Origin: Actinomadura chibensis NBRC 106107
Lineage (GTDB): Bacteria > Actinomycetota > Actinomycetes > Streptosporangiales > Streptosporangiaceae
DNA: 62,242 nucleotides
Assembly: GCF_001552135.1 (NCBI RefSeq)
Contig: NZ_BCQP01000031.1
Span: 1-62,242, forward strand
Direction: 5' to 3'
Shown in pieces: positions 15,986-25,300 of this stretch. The position numbers and the translations under genes were made by a program. The first letter of the stretch is position 1; every line of letters begins with the position of its first letter. The notes beneath the pieces are model-generated. The model searched no databases and was not told the origin of the DNA. It saw nothing but the letters and a program-made list of their open reading frames with translations.

Positions 15986-16483
15986 TCAGGGGGTTTGTCG
16001 CGGGGTGGCGGGGGTCACCACCGCGGGGCGCGGGTCCGGTTTGGCGTCCACCTGGATCGTGACCACCGCTCCCCAGAGGGGGTACCAGGTCGTGGTCATC
16101 ACCAGCCAGAACGTGATCTTCTCCCGGCGGCCGGTGAGGGTGATGGTGGAGACGATCCGCATCACCGCGAAGCTGATCCAGATGATGCTGATCCCCAGCG
16201 CGACCTTCACCCTGATGGTGGTGGGATCGGCGATCACGATGATCTGCCATGTGATCGAGTGCAGGAAGATGACGAATATCAGCCATTCCTGGCCCTTGAG
16301 CCGGTCCATGAACTGGGGCGGTTGCTGCTGCGTGTTTCGCTGCCGGCGCCTTTGACCGCCGCGGGAAGGGGTCTCGCGTTCGCGCAGCCGGGTCTCGGTC
16401 CAGATCAGGCCCAGGCCCAATAGCGGGTTGAGTTGCAGGAGGGCTCCCGCCAGGGACCTCGCGGCGTCGGGGGAAATGTCCAC
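15986..16483 (-). CDS. Hypothetical membrane protein
   Basis: 165 aa. After a hydrophilic, Gln/Arg-rich N-terminus there are three hydrophobic helices, at about 70-84 (LIFVIFLHSITWQIIVIA), 92-112 (VALGISIIWISFAVMRIVSTI) and 123-143, and a Pro/Thr-rich tail. No known family is recognised. Its terminator-bounded position between the DUF899 gene and the secreted beta-helix gene suggests independent expression. Confidence 0.7.
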   Translation of the reverse strand: MDISPDAARSLAGALLQLNPLLGLGLIWTETRLRERETPSRGGQRRRQRNTQQQPPQFMDRLKGQEWLIFVIFLHSITWQIIVIADPTTIRVKVALGISIIWISFAVMRIVSTITLTGRREKITFWLVMTTTWYPLWGAVVTIQVDAKPDPRPAVVTPATPRQTP

Positions 16484-16543
16484 GGGCCGGTACGTTAAGG
16501 CATTGGCGCCGTTTCGTGGCTCGGATCGGCGTCGCGGGCATGT

Positions 16544-16580
16544 ACCGGGAGCCCCCTGTCCTGAAACAGGGGGCTCCGGT
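16544..16580 (-). terminator. Hairpin terminator after the beta-helix gene
   Basis: Inverted repeat ACCGGGAGCCCCCTGT / ACAGGGGGCTCCGGT with a 6-nt loop and one bulged G, nine bases beyond the stop of the beta-helix gene on the minus strand. It could also work in the other orientation. Confidence 0.75.
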
Positions 16581-16588
16581 CGGATCGG

Positions 16589-17641
16589 TCAGCAGAGGCC
16601 GCGCGGGTCCGAGGTGCGGCAGTGGTTGCGGACGAAGCGGTTCGTCCTGCTGCCGCTCTTGTCGACCAGGTCGAACGGCGCGTTGCCGCGGACGAGGTTC
16701 TCCTTGATCAGGTTGTGCCGGGCCGGGCGGCTCTGCGGCGGGACGCCGCGGAACAACACGATGCCCCCGGAGTAGGGGAGCCTGCCCCTGTTGCCGGTGA
16801 CCTTGTTCCGCTCGACGGTGTTGTGGTCGCCGCCGAAGAAGAGGATGCCGGTTCCGCCGAGCGCGGGGACGGGCCCGTGCGCCGCGCAGGAGCGGTTGTT
16901 CTTGTTCACGTGGTTCTTCCAGACCAGGGTGTTGCCCTGGCCGGTGCGCTGGCCGTCGTCGACGAGGGCCACGCCGACGCAGTTGTAGGCGATCGAGTTG
17001 TCGTGCACGAGGACGTGCCGCGCGTGCCGGACGAGCACCCCGAGCGTGTTGCCGCTGGAATGGTTGTCGGAGACCTCGGTGCCGCGCGCGTTGGCGGTGT
17101 CGCCGACGTAGAGGCCCGCGTCGTCCTTGTTGTCGACGGCCCAGTTCCAGCGGAAGCGCCCGCGGGTGGAATTGAACTCCGCGATGCCGTATTCGCCGTT
17201 GTTCCGGGCGAGGACGCTCAGCACCGACAGGCGGTCGGTGTAGATGCCGAATACACCGGTGTCCTCGAAATCGCGGACGACGAGGTTCCGGATCGTCACG
17301 CCGCTGACGGGACGGCCCGCCCGGCCGACGACGCAGATCCCCATTCCCGGGTGCTTGGCCTTGGCGCAGTGGTCGGTGCCGCCGGGGCGCAGGATCGTCC
17401 GGTTGCCCTCGCCCTGGATCGTGAGGCGTTTGCGGACGATGACGCCCCCGTCGTAGTTTCCGGCCTTGAGCTTGATGACGTCCCCGGGTCTGGCCCGGTC
17501 GACGGCCCGCTGGATCGAGTGCCCGGGCGGGACGACGTGCACGCGGGCGCGGGGCGCCGCTGCCTGGGCCGCCGGCGTGATCCCGGCGATTCCCGCCAGG
17601 GCCGCCGTCGTTCCTAGCGCGGCCGCAATAGTCCGCCTCAT
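16589..17641 (-). CDS. Secreted right-handed parallel beta-helix protein
   Basis: 350 aa from ATG 17641, which has GGGGAAAAGGA just upstream (an in-frame ATG nine codons earlier lacks a site). Residues 1-28 are a Sec signal peptide (MRRTIAAALG, hydrophobic core, AQAA cleavage region). The mature protein is built of repeated turns such as GNRTILRPGG, NLVVRDFEDTGVFGIYTDRL, DNHSSGNTLGVLVRHARHVLVHDNSIAYN and HNTVERNKVTGN, i.e. PbH1 repeats of the NosD/pectate-lyase-like fold. A DxI(K)LKAGNY start block is also typical. Such proteins bind or cleave polysaccharides; no catalytic set is evident, so the role is open. Divergent from glnII. Confidence 0.8.
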   Translation of the reverse strand: MRRTIAAALGTTAALAGIAGITPAAQAAAPRARVHVVPPGHSIQRAVDRARPGDVIKLKAGNYDGGVIVRKRLTIQGEGNRTILRPGGTDHCAKAKHPGMGICVVGRAGRPVSGVTIRNLVVRDFEDTGVFGIYTDRLSVLSVLARNNGEYGIAEFNSTRGRFRWNWAVDNKDDAGLYVGDTANARGTEVSDNHSSGNTLGVLVRHARHVLVHDNSIAYNCVGVALVDDGQRTGQGNTLVWKNHVNKNNRSCAAHGPVPALGGTGILFFGGDHNTVERNKVTGNRGRLPYSGGIVLFRGVPPQSRPARHNLIKENLVRGNAPFDLVDKSGSRTNRFVRNHCRTSDPRGLC

Positions 17642-17951
17642 TCCTTTTCCCCCGATTCTTTGGCGCACGCGCGGGGTCCATGGCCCCGCACGGCAACGGA
17701 ATTCCTAGATCATCTTGAACCCGGAACGCTATTCCGTCGATGTGCGAGAAGTAAAACATTCCACGGGGCTTTCGGCGGGCGGTGAGGTTTGCCGGTTTTC
17801 CGGAAAGGGGGGATTGTCGGACGCGTCGCGGCGCGTGACGTGCGTCACGGGCCTGGGGGCCCGGTTTACATGCCGTTCACAACCGGGCAACAGGTCCGAA
17901 ATGCCGGGTTGGCACCGTGAGATCAGCCGAAACCGCCCGAAGGGACCGACG
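17642..17951. other. Divergent regulatory region between beta-helix gene and glnII
   Basis: 310 bp without a gene. It holds the palindrome GTGACGTGCGTCAC (17835-17848), a small GC hairpin CGGGCC-TGGG-GGCCCG (17848-17863) and a four-element GlnR-like box (17865-17902). The part nearest the beta-helix gene is AT-richer and probably contains its promoter. No core promoter can be assigned with certainty. Confidence 0.5.
17865..17902 (+). promoter_or_regulatory. GlnR-like operator upstream of glnII
   Basis: Four pentamers are spaced exactly 11 bp apart: TTTAC (17865), TTCAC (17876), GCAAC (17887) and GAAAT (17898). This matches the a1-b1-a2-b2 layout of actinobacterial GlnR sites (gTnAc-n6-GaAAc repeated). 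It ends about 50 bp before the glnII start. glnII is a known GlnR target in Streptomyces, so nitrogen control is likely here. Confidence 0.6.
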
Positions 17952-18965
17952 TTGAGCTACAAGGCCGAGTACATCTGGATCGACGGCACCGAGCCGACCG
18001 CGCGGCTGCGGTCGAAGACGAGGGTCCTCGCCGACGGCGCCGAGCTGCCGGACTGGGGCTTCGACGGGTCCAGCACGAACCAGGCGCCCGGCGACCGCTC
18101 CGACTGCGTCCTCAAGCCGGTGTTCACCTGCCCCGACCCGATCCGGGGCGGGGACAACAAGCTCGTCCTGTGCGAGGTGTACCTCGTGGACGGGACGCCC
18201 CACGAGACCAACACCAGGGCCAAGCTCCGCCCCGTCGCCGAGCGGTACGCCGACCAGGACTCCTGGTACGGGATCGAGCAGGAGTACACGTTCTTCAAGG
18301 ACGGCCGCCCGCTCGGCTTCCCCGAGCGCGGCTACCCGGCCCCGCAGGGCTTCTACTACTGCGGCGTGGGCTCCGACGAGGTGTTCGGCCGCGACATCGT
18401 CGAGCAGCACCTGGACGCCTGCCTCGCCGCCGGGCTGAAGATCTCCGGGATCAACGCCGAGGTCATGCCGGGGCAGTGGGAGTTCCAGATCGGCCCGGCG
18501 GGCCCGGTCGAGGTCGGCGACCACATGTGGATCGCCCGCTGGCTGCTCTACCGCATCGCCGAGGACCACGACGTCTCCGCCACCCTGGACCCGAAGCCGG
18601 TCGAGGGCGACTGGAACGGCGCGGGCGCGCACACGAACTTCTCGACCAAGGCCATGCGCGAGGGCTACGACGCGATCATCACGGCGTGCGAGGCGCTCGC
18701 GGAGAAGGCGCAGGAGCACGTGGCCGGGTACGGCGCGGACATCGAGCGGCGGCTGACCGGCATGCACGAGACGGCGGCGTGGAGCGAATTCAGCTACGGC
18801 GTGTCGGACCGGGGCGCGTCCGTGCGGATCCCGTGGCAGGTCGAGCTGGACAAGCGCGGCTACATCGAGGACCGGCGGCCGAACGCCAACGTCGACCCGT
18901 ACACGGTGGCCCGGCTGATCACCGGCACCTGCTGCGCGGCGCTGGAGCGGGCCGGACAGGTCTGA
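17952..18965 (+). CDS. glnII: Glutamine synthetase type II
   Basis: 337 aa from TTG 17952, placed by the family N-terminus SYKAEYIWIDGTEPTARLRSKT and by AAGGGA upstream. Makes glutamine from glutamate, ammonia and ATP. GSII signatures are intact: beta-grasp block DWGFDGSSTNQAPGDRSD, the metal and substrate block WYGIEQEYTFF, GYPAPQGFYYCGVG, KISGINAEVMPGQWEFQIGP, GAGAHTNFSTKAMR and the C-terminal YIEDRRPNANVDPYTVARLI. Length is normal for this eukaryote-type enzyme, which lacks the adenylylation-regulated loop of GlnA. Expression is probably under GlnR through the box upstream. Ends at a strong terminator. Confidence 0.95.
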   Translation: MSYKAEYIWIDGTEPTARLRSKTRVLADGAELPDWGFDGSSTNQAPGDRSDCVLKPVFTCPDPIRGGDNKLVLCEVYLVDGTPHETNTRAKLRPVAERYADQDSWYGIEQEYTFFKDGRPLGFPERGYPAPQGFYYCGVGSDEVFGRDIVEQHLDACLAAGLKISGINAEVMPGQWEFQIGPAGPVEVGDHMWIARWLLYRIAEDHDVSATLDPKPVEGDWNGAGAHTNFSTKAMREGYDAIITACEALAEKAQEHVAGYGADIERRLTGMHETAAWSEFSYGVSDRGASVRIPWQVELDKRGYIEDRRPNANVDPYTVARLITGTCCAALERAGQV

Positions 18966-18991
18966 CCGGACGAGGCTGACCGGACGAGGCC

Positions 18992-19028
18992 ACGGCCCCC
19001 GGGGAGCGACCGCTCCCCTGGGGGCCGT
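18992..19028 (+). terminator. Terminator of glnII
   Basis: Stem ACGGCCCCCGGGGAGCG / CGCTCCCCTGGGGGCCGT with one unpaired base and a 2-nt core loop, 27 bp after the glnII stop, followed by CGCGTTTG. Confidence 0.8.
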
Positions 19029-19170
19029 CGCGTTTGCCCAGGTCGCCGCCGATGAAAGGGCGTCCGAGCGGGCCGGGCGGCGCGGCCAAGCATCGGCAAA
19101 ATGTCTACTTGAGGGAGTTCCGCCCCGTGGTGCCGGGTAGCACCCCTACGTTCGCATCGGGGGAGGGAAG

Positions 19171-19821
19171 ATGCCCGATTCGTCGTTCGGGCGGTACTCC
19201 GGCGGCCCGCACGGCAGGCGCGCCGGCCGTCCTGCGCCACGGCCCTGGGAACGGTCGATCCGGTGTCCCGCCACGGCGCGGCGGCGCCCTCCGGAGACGG
19301 CCCCGGCCCGGCGCTACCAGGACTACGTCGCGCTGCACGAGCGGATCTCCGCCGCCGCCGGGCCGCCGCTGCGCCCGCTCTGGTGGACGGGCGTCTGCGC
19401 CGCGCTGACCGGGGGCATGCTGGCGTTCGCCGCGGTGGTCGGGCTGCGCACGACGTTCGGGACGGAGGTCCCGGTGTTCGCGGGCGGGCACACCGCCGAC
19501 GCGCCCGCCGCGACGAGCTACGCGCTGTGCGCGATGGCGGGAACGATCCAGGCGACCGCGCTGATGCACCTGCTGCTCGCGTCGGCGGCGCGTCCGGTCC
19601 GGGCGTTCGCGTGGATCGGCGGGTTCGCCGTGCTGCTGCTCGCGATCCTGCCGCTGACGATGAACGGGCCGTTCGACGCGGCGCTCGCGACGTCCGGGCT
19701 CAACCTCGTCGGCGGGACGGCGGTGGTCGTGCTGCTGTCCGCCGTGGTGGCGGGCACCCGGCCGTTCGCGTGGGAGTCCGGTCTCCGGCCCCGCCGCCGT
19801 CGCTGGCCCCGCCGCCGCTGA
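19171..19821 (+). CDS. DUF6069-like four-helix membrane protein
   Basis: 216 aa, ATG preceded by GGGAGGG. A basic, Arg/Pro-rich N-terminus of about 65 residues precedes four membrane helices (about 70-92, 115-137, 143-162, 175-195) and a very basic tail RPRRRRWPRRR. The layout with a helix containing LWWTGVCAALTGG, a loop with GG...APAATSYALCAMAGTIQATALMHLLL and a third helix IGGFAVLLLAILPLT resembles the DUF6069 family of actinobacteria. Function unknown. Convergent with the universal stress protein gene. Confidence 0.65.
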   Translation: MPDSSFGRYSGGPHGRRAGRPAPRPWERSIRCPATARRRPPETAPARRYQDYVALHERISAAAGPPLRPLWWTGVCAALTGGMLAFAAVVGLRTTFGTEVPVFAGGHTADAPAATSYALCAMAGTIQATALMHLLLASAARPVRAFAWIGGFAVLLLAILPLTMNGPFDAALATSGLNLVGGTAVVVLLSAVVAGTRPFAWESGLRPRRRRWPRRR

Positions 19822-19824
19822 GCG

Positions 19825-19843
19825 CGTCCCCGCTCAGGGGACG
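19825..19843. terminator. Short hairpin between convergent genes
   Basis: CGTCCCC-GCTCA-GGGGACG, a perfect 7-bp stem between the membrane protein gene and the end of the universal stress protein gene. It overlaps the latter's stop codon and may serve both directions. Confidence 0.5.
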
Positions 19844-20283
19844 ACGGTGACCGGCCAGCGGCCCGTCCGGACGAGGCGGACGGCGACCGACCCGATCAGC
19901 CGGTGCCCGGCCTGCGCCGACGCGCCGACGACGACGGCGTCCGCGCGGGACTCGTCGGCGACGCGGGCGAGCACCGTGTAGGGGTCGCCGGGCTCGGTGA
20001 CGAACTCGTACCGGACGCCGGCGCGCCCGGCGGCCTCCTCCAGGTTGCGGCGCAGGTCGGCGGCGACGTCGTCGGCGGTCTCCCGCATCGCGGCCGCGCC
20101 GCCGGGGGTGAGGGCCGACAGGGACGACACCGACGCCACGTGCACGGCGATCAGCCGCGCCCCGCTGCGGCGCGCGAGGCCCCACGCGTAGGCGCCCGCG
20201 CGCAGCGACGTCTCGGACCCGTCCACACCGGCCACGATCACCTTCGGCCCGTCGACGCCGTACTCGAACCCCAATGCGATCAC
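19834..20283 (-). CDS. Universal stress protein (UspA family)
   Basis: 149 aa from a GTG at 20283. One Usp domain: beta1 VIVAGVDGSETSLRAGAYAWGLARRSGARLIAVHV, and the C-terminal ATP-binding motif G-2x-G-9x-G-(S/T) seen as VVVGASAQAGHRLIGSVAVRLVRTGRWPVTVVP. Members bind ATP or AMP and help under starvation, oxidative or hypoxic stress. It lies 47 bp downstream of the RelA/SpoT homologue on the same strand, so both may answer to stress. The ribosome binding site is weak and the true start may be a few codons away. Confidence 0.85.
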   Translation of the reverse strand: MIALGFEYGVDGPKVIVAGVDGSETSLRAGAYAWGLARRSGARLIAVHVASVSSLSALTPGGAAAMRETADDVAADLRRNLEEAAGRAGVRYEFVTEPGDPYTVLARVADESRADAVVVGASAQAGHRLIGSVAVRLVRTGRWPVTVVP

Positions 20284-20330
20284 CTCGGCGCCAGCGTAAC
20301 GAGCCCCGTTCCGCACGGCTCGGCCGAGGC

Positions 20331-22043
20331 TCAGGTGCGGGTGAAGCGGTCCAGGAGGTCGTCGAGGGCGAGGGAGCCGCCGTCCAGGGCCGCGTACATC
20401 TCGTCGATCTCGGCGTAGCCGAGGTCGCGCGCCACCGCGAGGGAGTCGCCGTGCGCCTCGGCGGAGAGCAGGTCGATGTCCCGCCGGGCCAGCGCGCGGA
20501 CGAGGCGGCGGCGGCCCGCGTCCGCGGCCTCCTCGGCGTGCCGCCGGGCGAGGCACTGCTGGATGTGGACGCGGGCGGGCACCGTCACCGCGAAGCCCAG
20601 CCAGTCCTCGGACGGCGTCCCGCCCGGATCGGTCAGGATCTCGACGACGTTCCCGCTGCGGACCTGCACCGACATCGGCGCGAGCCGCCCGTTGACGACG
20701 GCGCCGATGCAGCGGTCGCCGATCCGCGGGCCGAGCGCGTAGGCGAAGTCGAGCGCGGTCGCCCCGGCGGGCAGCGGGACGATGTCGCCGTCCGGGGTGA
20801 ACGCGGCGACGTTCCCGGCGGCGAGGTCGGCGCGCAGCCGGTCGAGGAACTCGGCGGACGGCGCGTCCGACTGCCAGGCGAGCAGGCGGCTCAGCCAGAC
20901 GAGGTCGCGGCGCTCGGTGACCGCGGCGCCCGCCGCGCCGCCCGCGTCCCGGATGTGCGCGACGATCCCGTACTCGGCGACCGGATGCATCGCCCGGCTC
21001 CGGATGATCACCTCGAACGGGTCGCCGTCCGGGCTGATCACGCGGGTGTGCAGCGACCGGTACAGGTTGTCCTTCGGCGTCGCGATGAAGTCGCGGACCT
21101 GCCCGGCGACCGGGTGGAGCGCGGCGTGCACCGCGCCGAGGGCGATGTAGCAGTCGCGTTCGGCGCCGTCCACGAGCAGCAGCAGCCGCGCCGCCTCGCA
21201 CGGCCGCAGCCCGGCGAGGTCGCCGCCGGACGTCTGGTGCACCGCGTACAGGTGCGACGGCCTGACCCGCACCTCCGCCGCGACTCCGTGCTCGGCGAGG
21301 GACGCGCCGAGCAGCGCCGTCGCGGGCCCGAACGCCCGGTCGGCGCCGCGCAGGGCGCGCCGGACGGCCCGTGCGGTGGCGGCGTGCGCGCGGGGGTCGC
21401 GGGCGGCGAAGGCGAGGTCGTCCATCTCCCGTTTGAGGACGTGGATGCCGAGCCGCTCCGCGAACGGGACGAGCAGCTCGTGCGACGCCTTCGCGATCCG
21501 CTCCCGCTTGTGCGGCGGCTGGAAGCCGAGCGTGCGCAGGTTGTGCAGCCGGTCCGCCAGCTTGATCACAAGGACCCGCAGGTCGGCGGCGGCGGCCAGC
21601 ACGATCTTGCGGAACGTCTCGGCCTCGGCCCGGTCGCCCCACCGCTCGCCGTCGAGCTTCGTCACGCCGTCCACCAGGACCGCGATCTCCTCGCCGAACT
21701 CGGCGCGCAGCTCCCCGAGCGTGTACGGGGTGTCCTCGACGGTGTCGTGCAGCAGCGCGGCGACGAGGGTCGTGGTGTCGAGGCCCATTTCGGCGAGGAT
21801 CAGCGCGACGGCCAGCGGGTGGGTGATGTACGGGGCGCCCGACTTGCGGAGCTGCCCCCGGTGCAGCCGCTCGGCGACCGCGTAGCCGCGCAGCAGCTCC
21901 GCCTCGTCCGCGCCCGGGCAGGCGGTCCGGTGCGCGGCCAGCAGTGGCGCGAGGGCGGCCCGCACGGGGTCCGGGCCGCCGGACGCCTCCCCTCGCCGCA
22001 CCGGCGGCCGCAGCCGTCCGATCGCCGGAATGAGCGTCGCCAT
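20331..22043 (-). CDS. RelA/SpoT homologue with intact hydrolase and degenerate synthetase
   Basis: 570 aa from ATG 22043 (a further in-frame start lies at 22100). The HD hydrolase domain is intact: R66, H75 (YITHP), H99-D100 and E103-D104 (LLHDTVEDT), and KLADRLHNLRTL. The synthetase region (about 240-365) keeps YRSLHT and E344 but RPKH is RPSH (S263), the Mg-binding Asp of the DLVGIR block is Cys (PCEAARLL, C282), and EVQIRT is EVIIRS. So (p)ppGpp hydrolysis is likely and synthesis doubtful. A TGS-like domain follows (FTPDGDIVPLPAGATALDFAYAL, about 430-490). No clear ACT domain; shorter than the usual 750-800 aa Rel. Confidence 0.8.
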   Translation of the reverse strand: MATLIPAIGRLRPPVRRGEASGGPDPVRAALAPLLAAHRTACPGADEAELLRGYAVAERLHRGQLRKSGAPYITHPLAVALILAEMGLDTTTLVAALLHDTVEDTPYTLGELRAEFGEEIAVLVDGVTKLDGERWGDRAEAETFRKIVLAAAADLRVLVIKLADRLHNLRTLGFQPPHKRERIAKASHELLVPFAERLGIHVLKREMDDLAFAARDPRAHAATARAVRRALRGADRAFGPATALLGASLAEHGVAAEVRVRPSHLYAVHQTSGGDLAGLRPCEAARLLLLVDGAERDCYIALGAVHAALHPVAGQVRDFIATPKDNLYRSLHTRVISPDGDPFEVIIRSRAMHPVAEYGIVAHIRDAGGAAGAAVTERRDLVWLSRLLAWQSDAPSAEFLDRLRADLAAGNVAAFTPDGDIVPLPAGATALDFAYALGPRIGDRCIGAVVNGRLAPMSVQVRSGNVVEILTDPGGTPSEDWLGFAVTVPARVHIQQCLARRHAEEAADAGRRRLVRALARRDIDLLSAEAHGDSLAVARDLGYAEIDEMYAALDGGSLALDDLLDRFTRT

Positions 22044-22356
22044 CACGCCCCCACCTGGCCCGACGCCCGTCGCAACGCCGCTACGGGCTGTGATCGCCAT
22101 TATGCGGGAAATTCTCCGCCGAGGCGAGACCCTGGTCAGCGGCGTCCCACAGCGGACAGTTCCCGGGGCGCCCTCGCGATTAGCGAACGGCCGGAATCCC
22201 CATTGCGGGTCAATAGACGGTTCAAAGTCCTTTGCGGCGCCGCCATGGGCGGGCCGGGCGGTGTGTCGTCCCGGTCGCGGGACGGTCGCCGACCGTAGTC
22301 TGGCGCACCGTTGTCACGGGCCCGCGGAGGGCCGCCGGACGTCGGGGGGCAGTGCA
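22044..22356. other. Divergent region before the polyketide locus
   Basis: 313 bp between the RSH homologue (minus) and the first synthase gene (plus). It includes a stretch of noticeably lower GC around 22090-22250, the likely promoter zone for both. I could not pick out a convincing -35/-10 pair or an operator palindrome. The final bases GTCGGGGGG form the ribosome binding site of the synthase gene. Confidence 0.4.
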
Positions 22357-25300
22357 TTGGCGGCGGACGAGTACGGACGGGGGCCGGGAGACCGCCCCCT
22401 GCCTGGAGCCCGGCCCGGGATCATCGGGGTCACCCCGTTCGGCCGTCCCGTCCCGGGGCTCGCCGTGGCGGTCGCGCGGGCGGGCGGGACCGGGGTGCTC
22501 GACCTCGGCGCCGACCGGGCGTCCGCGCTCGCCGCGCTCGCGGACGTGCGGCGCTGGTGGACGGGCCCGTTCGGGGTCCGCGTCCCGGCCGGGTGCCGGG
22601 TGCGACCCGACGAGCTGCCGGACGCGGTGGACACCGTCATCGTCGACGCCCCGCTGCTGCACCCGGACGAACCCGTGGACGTCGCCGGGTTCGCCCGCGG
22701 CCGCCGCCTGCTGGTCGAGGTCGTCGGGCCGGAGGAGGCCGCCGCCGCCCTCGCCGCCGCGCGCGCCCACACCGGGGACGTCGCGCTCATCGCGCGCGGC
22801 TCGGAGGCGGGCGGGCGCACCGGCGCGCTGAGCACGTTCGTGCTGCTCCAGCGGCTGCTGGCGGACCCGGCGCTGGACGTCCCCGTGTACGCGGCGGGCG
22901 GGATCGGCACGCACTCGGCCGCGGCGGCGGTGGCGGGCGGCGCGGCCGGGGTCGTCCTCGACGCGCAGCTCGCGCACGTCCGGGAGATGGACTCGCCCGC
23001 CGACGCCGTGTCCGGGCGGCCGCTCGCGGTGGGCCGGGACGGGCCGCTCGCCGCCGCGCTCGCCGCCCGGTACAAGACCGCAGGGGGAGTGGTGCGGGCC
23101 GTCCGGGAGGCGATCGACGCGCACCTGCGCGCCGCCGTCCGCGCCGAGCCGCTCGCCCGCCGGGGCGGCGACCCGGTCGTCGTGCAGGGGCCGATGGCGC
23201 ACGTCAGCGACGGTTCGGCGTTCGCGGGAGCGGTCGCGCAGGACGGCGGCCTCCCCTTCCTCGCGCTCGCCCTCATGGACGGCGACCGCGTCCGCGACCT
23301 GCTCCGCGAGACCGCGTCGCGGCTCGGCGGACGGCCCTGGGGCGTCGGCGTCCTCGGGTCCGCGCCGCCGGAGGCGCGGGACGCGCAGCTCGCGGCCGTC
23401 CGGGAGAGCAGGCCCCCGTACGCGCTGATCGGCGGGGGCGGCCCGGCCCAGGCGGCGCCGCTGGAGGCGGCCGGGATCAGGACGTACCTGTACGTCCCGT
23501 CGCCCGACCTGCTCGACCTGTACCTCGCCGAGGGCGCCCGCCGGTTCGTGTTCGAGGGCCGCGAGTGCGGCGGCCACGTCGGGCCGCAGGCGAGCCTCCC
23601 GCTGTGGGACGCGCAGGTCGAGCGGCTGACCGAGTCCGGGATCGACCCCGCCGAGCTGTCGGTGATGTTCGCGGGCGGGATCCACGACGAGCGGTCCGCC
23701 GCGATGGTCGCGGCGCTCGCCGGGCCGCTCGCGGAGCGGGGCGCGGACGTCCGCGTGCTGATGGGCACCGCGTACCTGTTCACGTCCGAGGCGGTGGCGG
23801 CGGGCGCGATCCTGCCGGGCTACCAGGACGCCGCGCTCGGCTGCGCCACGACGGCGCTGCTGGAGACGTCCCCCGGACACGCCGTCCGCTGCGCCCGCAC
23901 CCCCTACGTCGACACGTTCCACGAGACCCGCCGCGAGCTGGAGCAGGCCGGGACGCCGCGCCGGGAGGTGCGGCGCCGCCTGGAGAAGCTGAACCTCGTC
24001 CGGCTCCGTGTCGCGAGCAAGGGGCTGCGCCGCGCCGCGCCGGTGGACGCGGCGGCGCAGCGGTCCGACGGCATGTTCCTGATGGGCGAGGTCGCCGCGC
24101 TGCGGACGGCGACGACCGGCGTCGCGGCGCTGCACGAGCAGGTGACGTCCGGCGCGACCGCGTTCCTCGCCGCCCGCGCCGCCGAGCTCGGGGTGGGGCG
24201 CTCCGTCCCGGCGGCCCCGGCGCGTCCGGCCGACGTCGCGATCGTCGGGATCGGCTGCGTCCTGCCCGGCGCGGCCGACGCGGACGCCTACTGGGCGAAC
24301 GTCGTCGGCGGCGTCGACTCCGTCACCGAGGTCGCCCGCTGGGACCCGGAGATCCACCACGGGCCGCCCGAGGAGGGGAAGACGCCGTCGAAGCGGGGCG
24401 GGTTCCTCCCGGACGTGCCGTTCGACGCGCTCGCCCACGGGATCTCCCCGGACGCGCTCGGCGCCGTCGAGCCGGTGCAGCTGCTGGCGGTGGAGGCGGC
24501 GTCCCGCGCGCTGCGCGACGCCGGGTACGCCGACCGCCCGTTCGACCGCTCCCGCGCGTCGGTCGTGTTCGGTGCGGGCGGCGGCGGCGACCTCGGCACC
24601 GCCTACGCGACGCGGGCCGCGCTGGCGTCCTACTACGGCGAGGTCCCGCCCGCGCTGGACGCCCTGCTCCCGCGTCCGGCCGAGGAGTCCTGCACAGGCG
24701 TACTCACCAGCGTGATCGCCGGGCGGATCGCGAACCTGCTCGACCTCGGCGGCGCGAACTACACCGTGGACGCGGCGGGCGCCGCGTCCCTCGCCGCGCT
24801 CGACGCCGCGTGCAAGGACCTCGCCACGGGGGCCAGCGACATGGTGCTGTGCGGCGGCGCCGACCTGCGCACCGGCGTCCAGGACCACCTGCTGCTCGCG
24901 GCGGCGGGGGCGCTGTCGCCGTCCGGGCGGTGCGCGGCGTTCGACGCGTCCGCCGACGGCGTCGCGCTCGCCGAGGGCGTCGCGTGCGTCGTGCTGAAGC
25001 GCCTCGCCGACGCCGAACGCGACGGCGACCGGATCTACGCGGTGGTCAGGGCGGTGGCCGGGGCCGGTGACGGCGGGGGTCTCATGGCGCCCCGCGCGGA
25101 GGGGCGGCGGCTCGCGCTGGACCGCGCCTACGAGCGCGCCGGGGTGCCGCCCGCGTCGGTCGGGCTCGTCGAGGCGGACGGGACCGGCGCCGAGGCGGGC
25201 GACCGCGCCGAGCTGGCCGCGCTGAGCGCGGTCTTCGCCGCCGCCGCGCCGGGCGCCGTCACGCTCGGCTCGGTGAAGTCGCAGATCGGGCACGCCGGGT

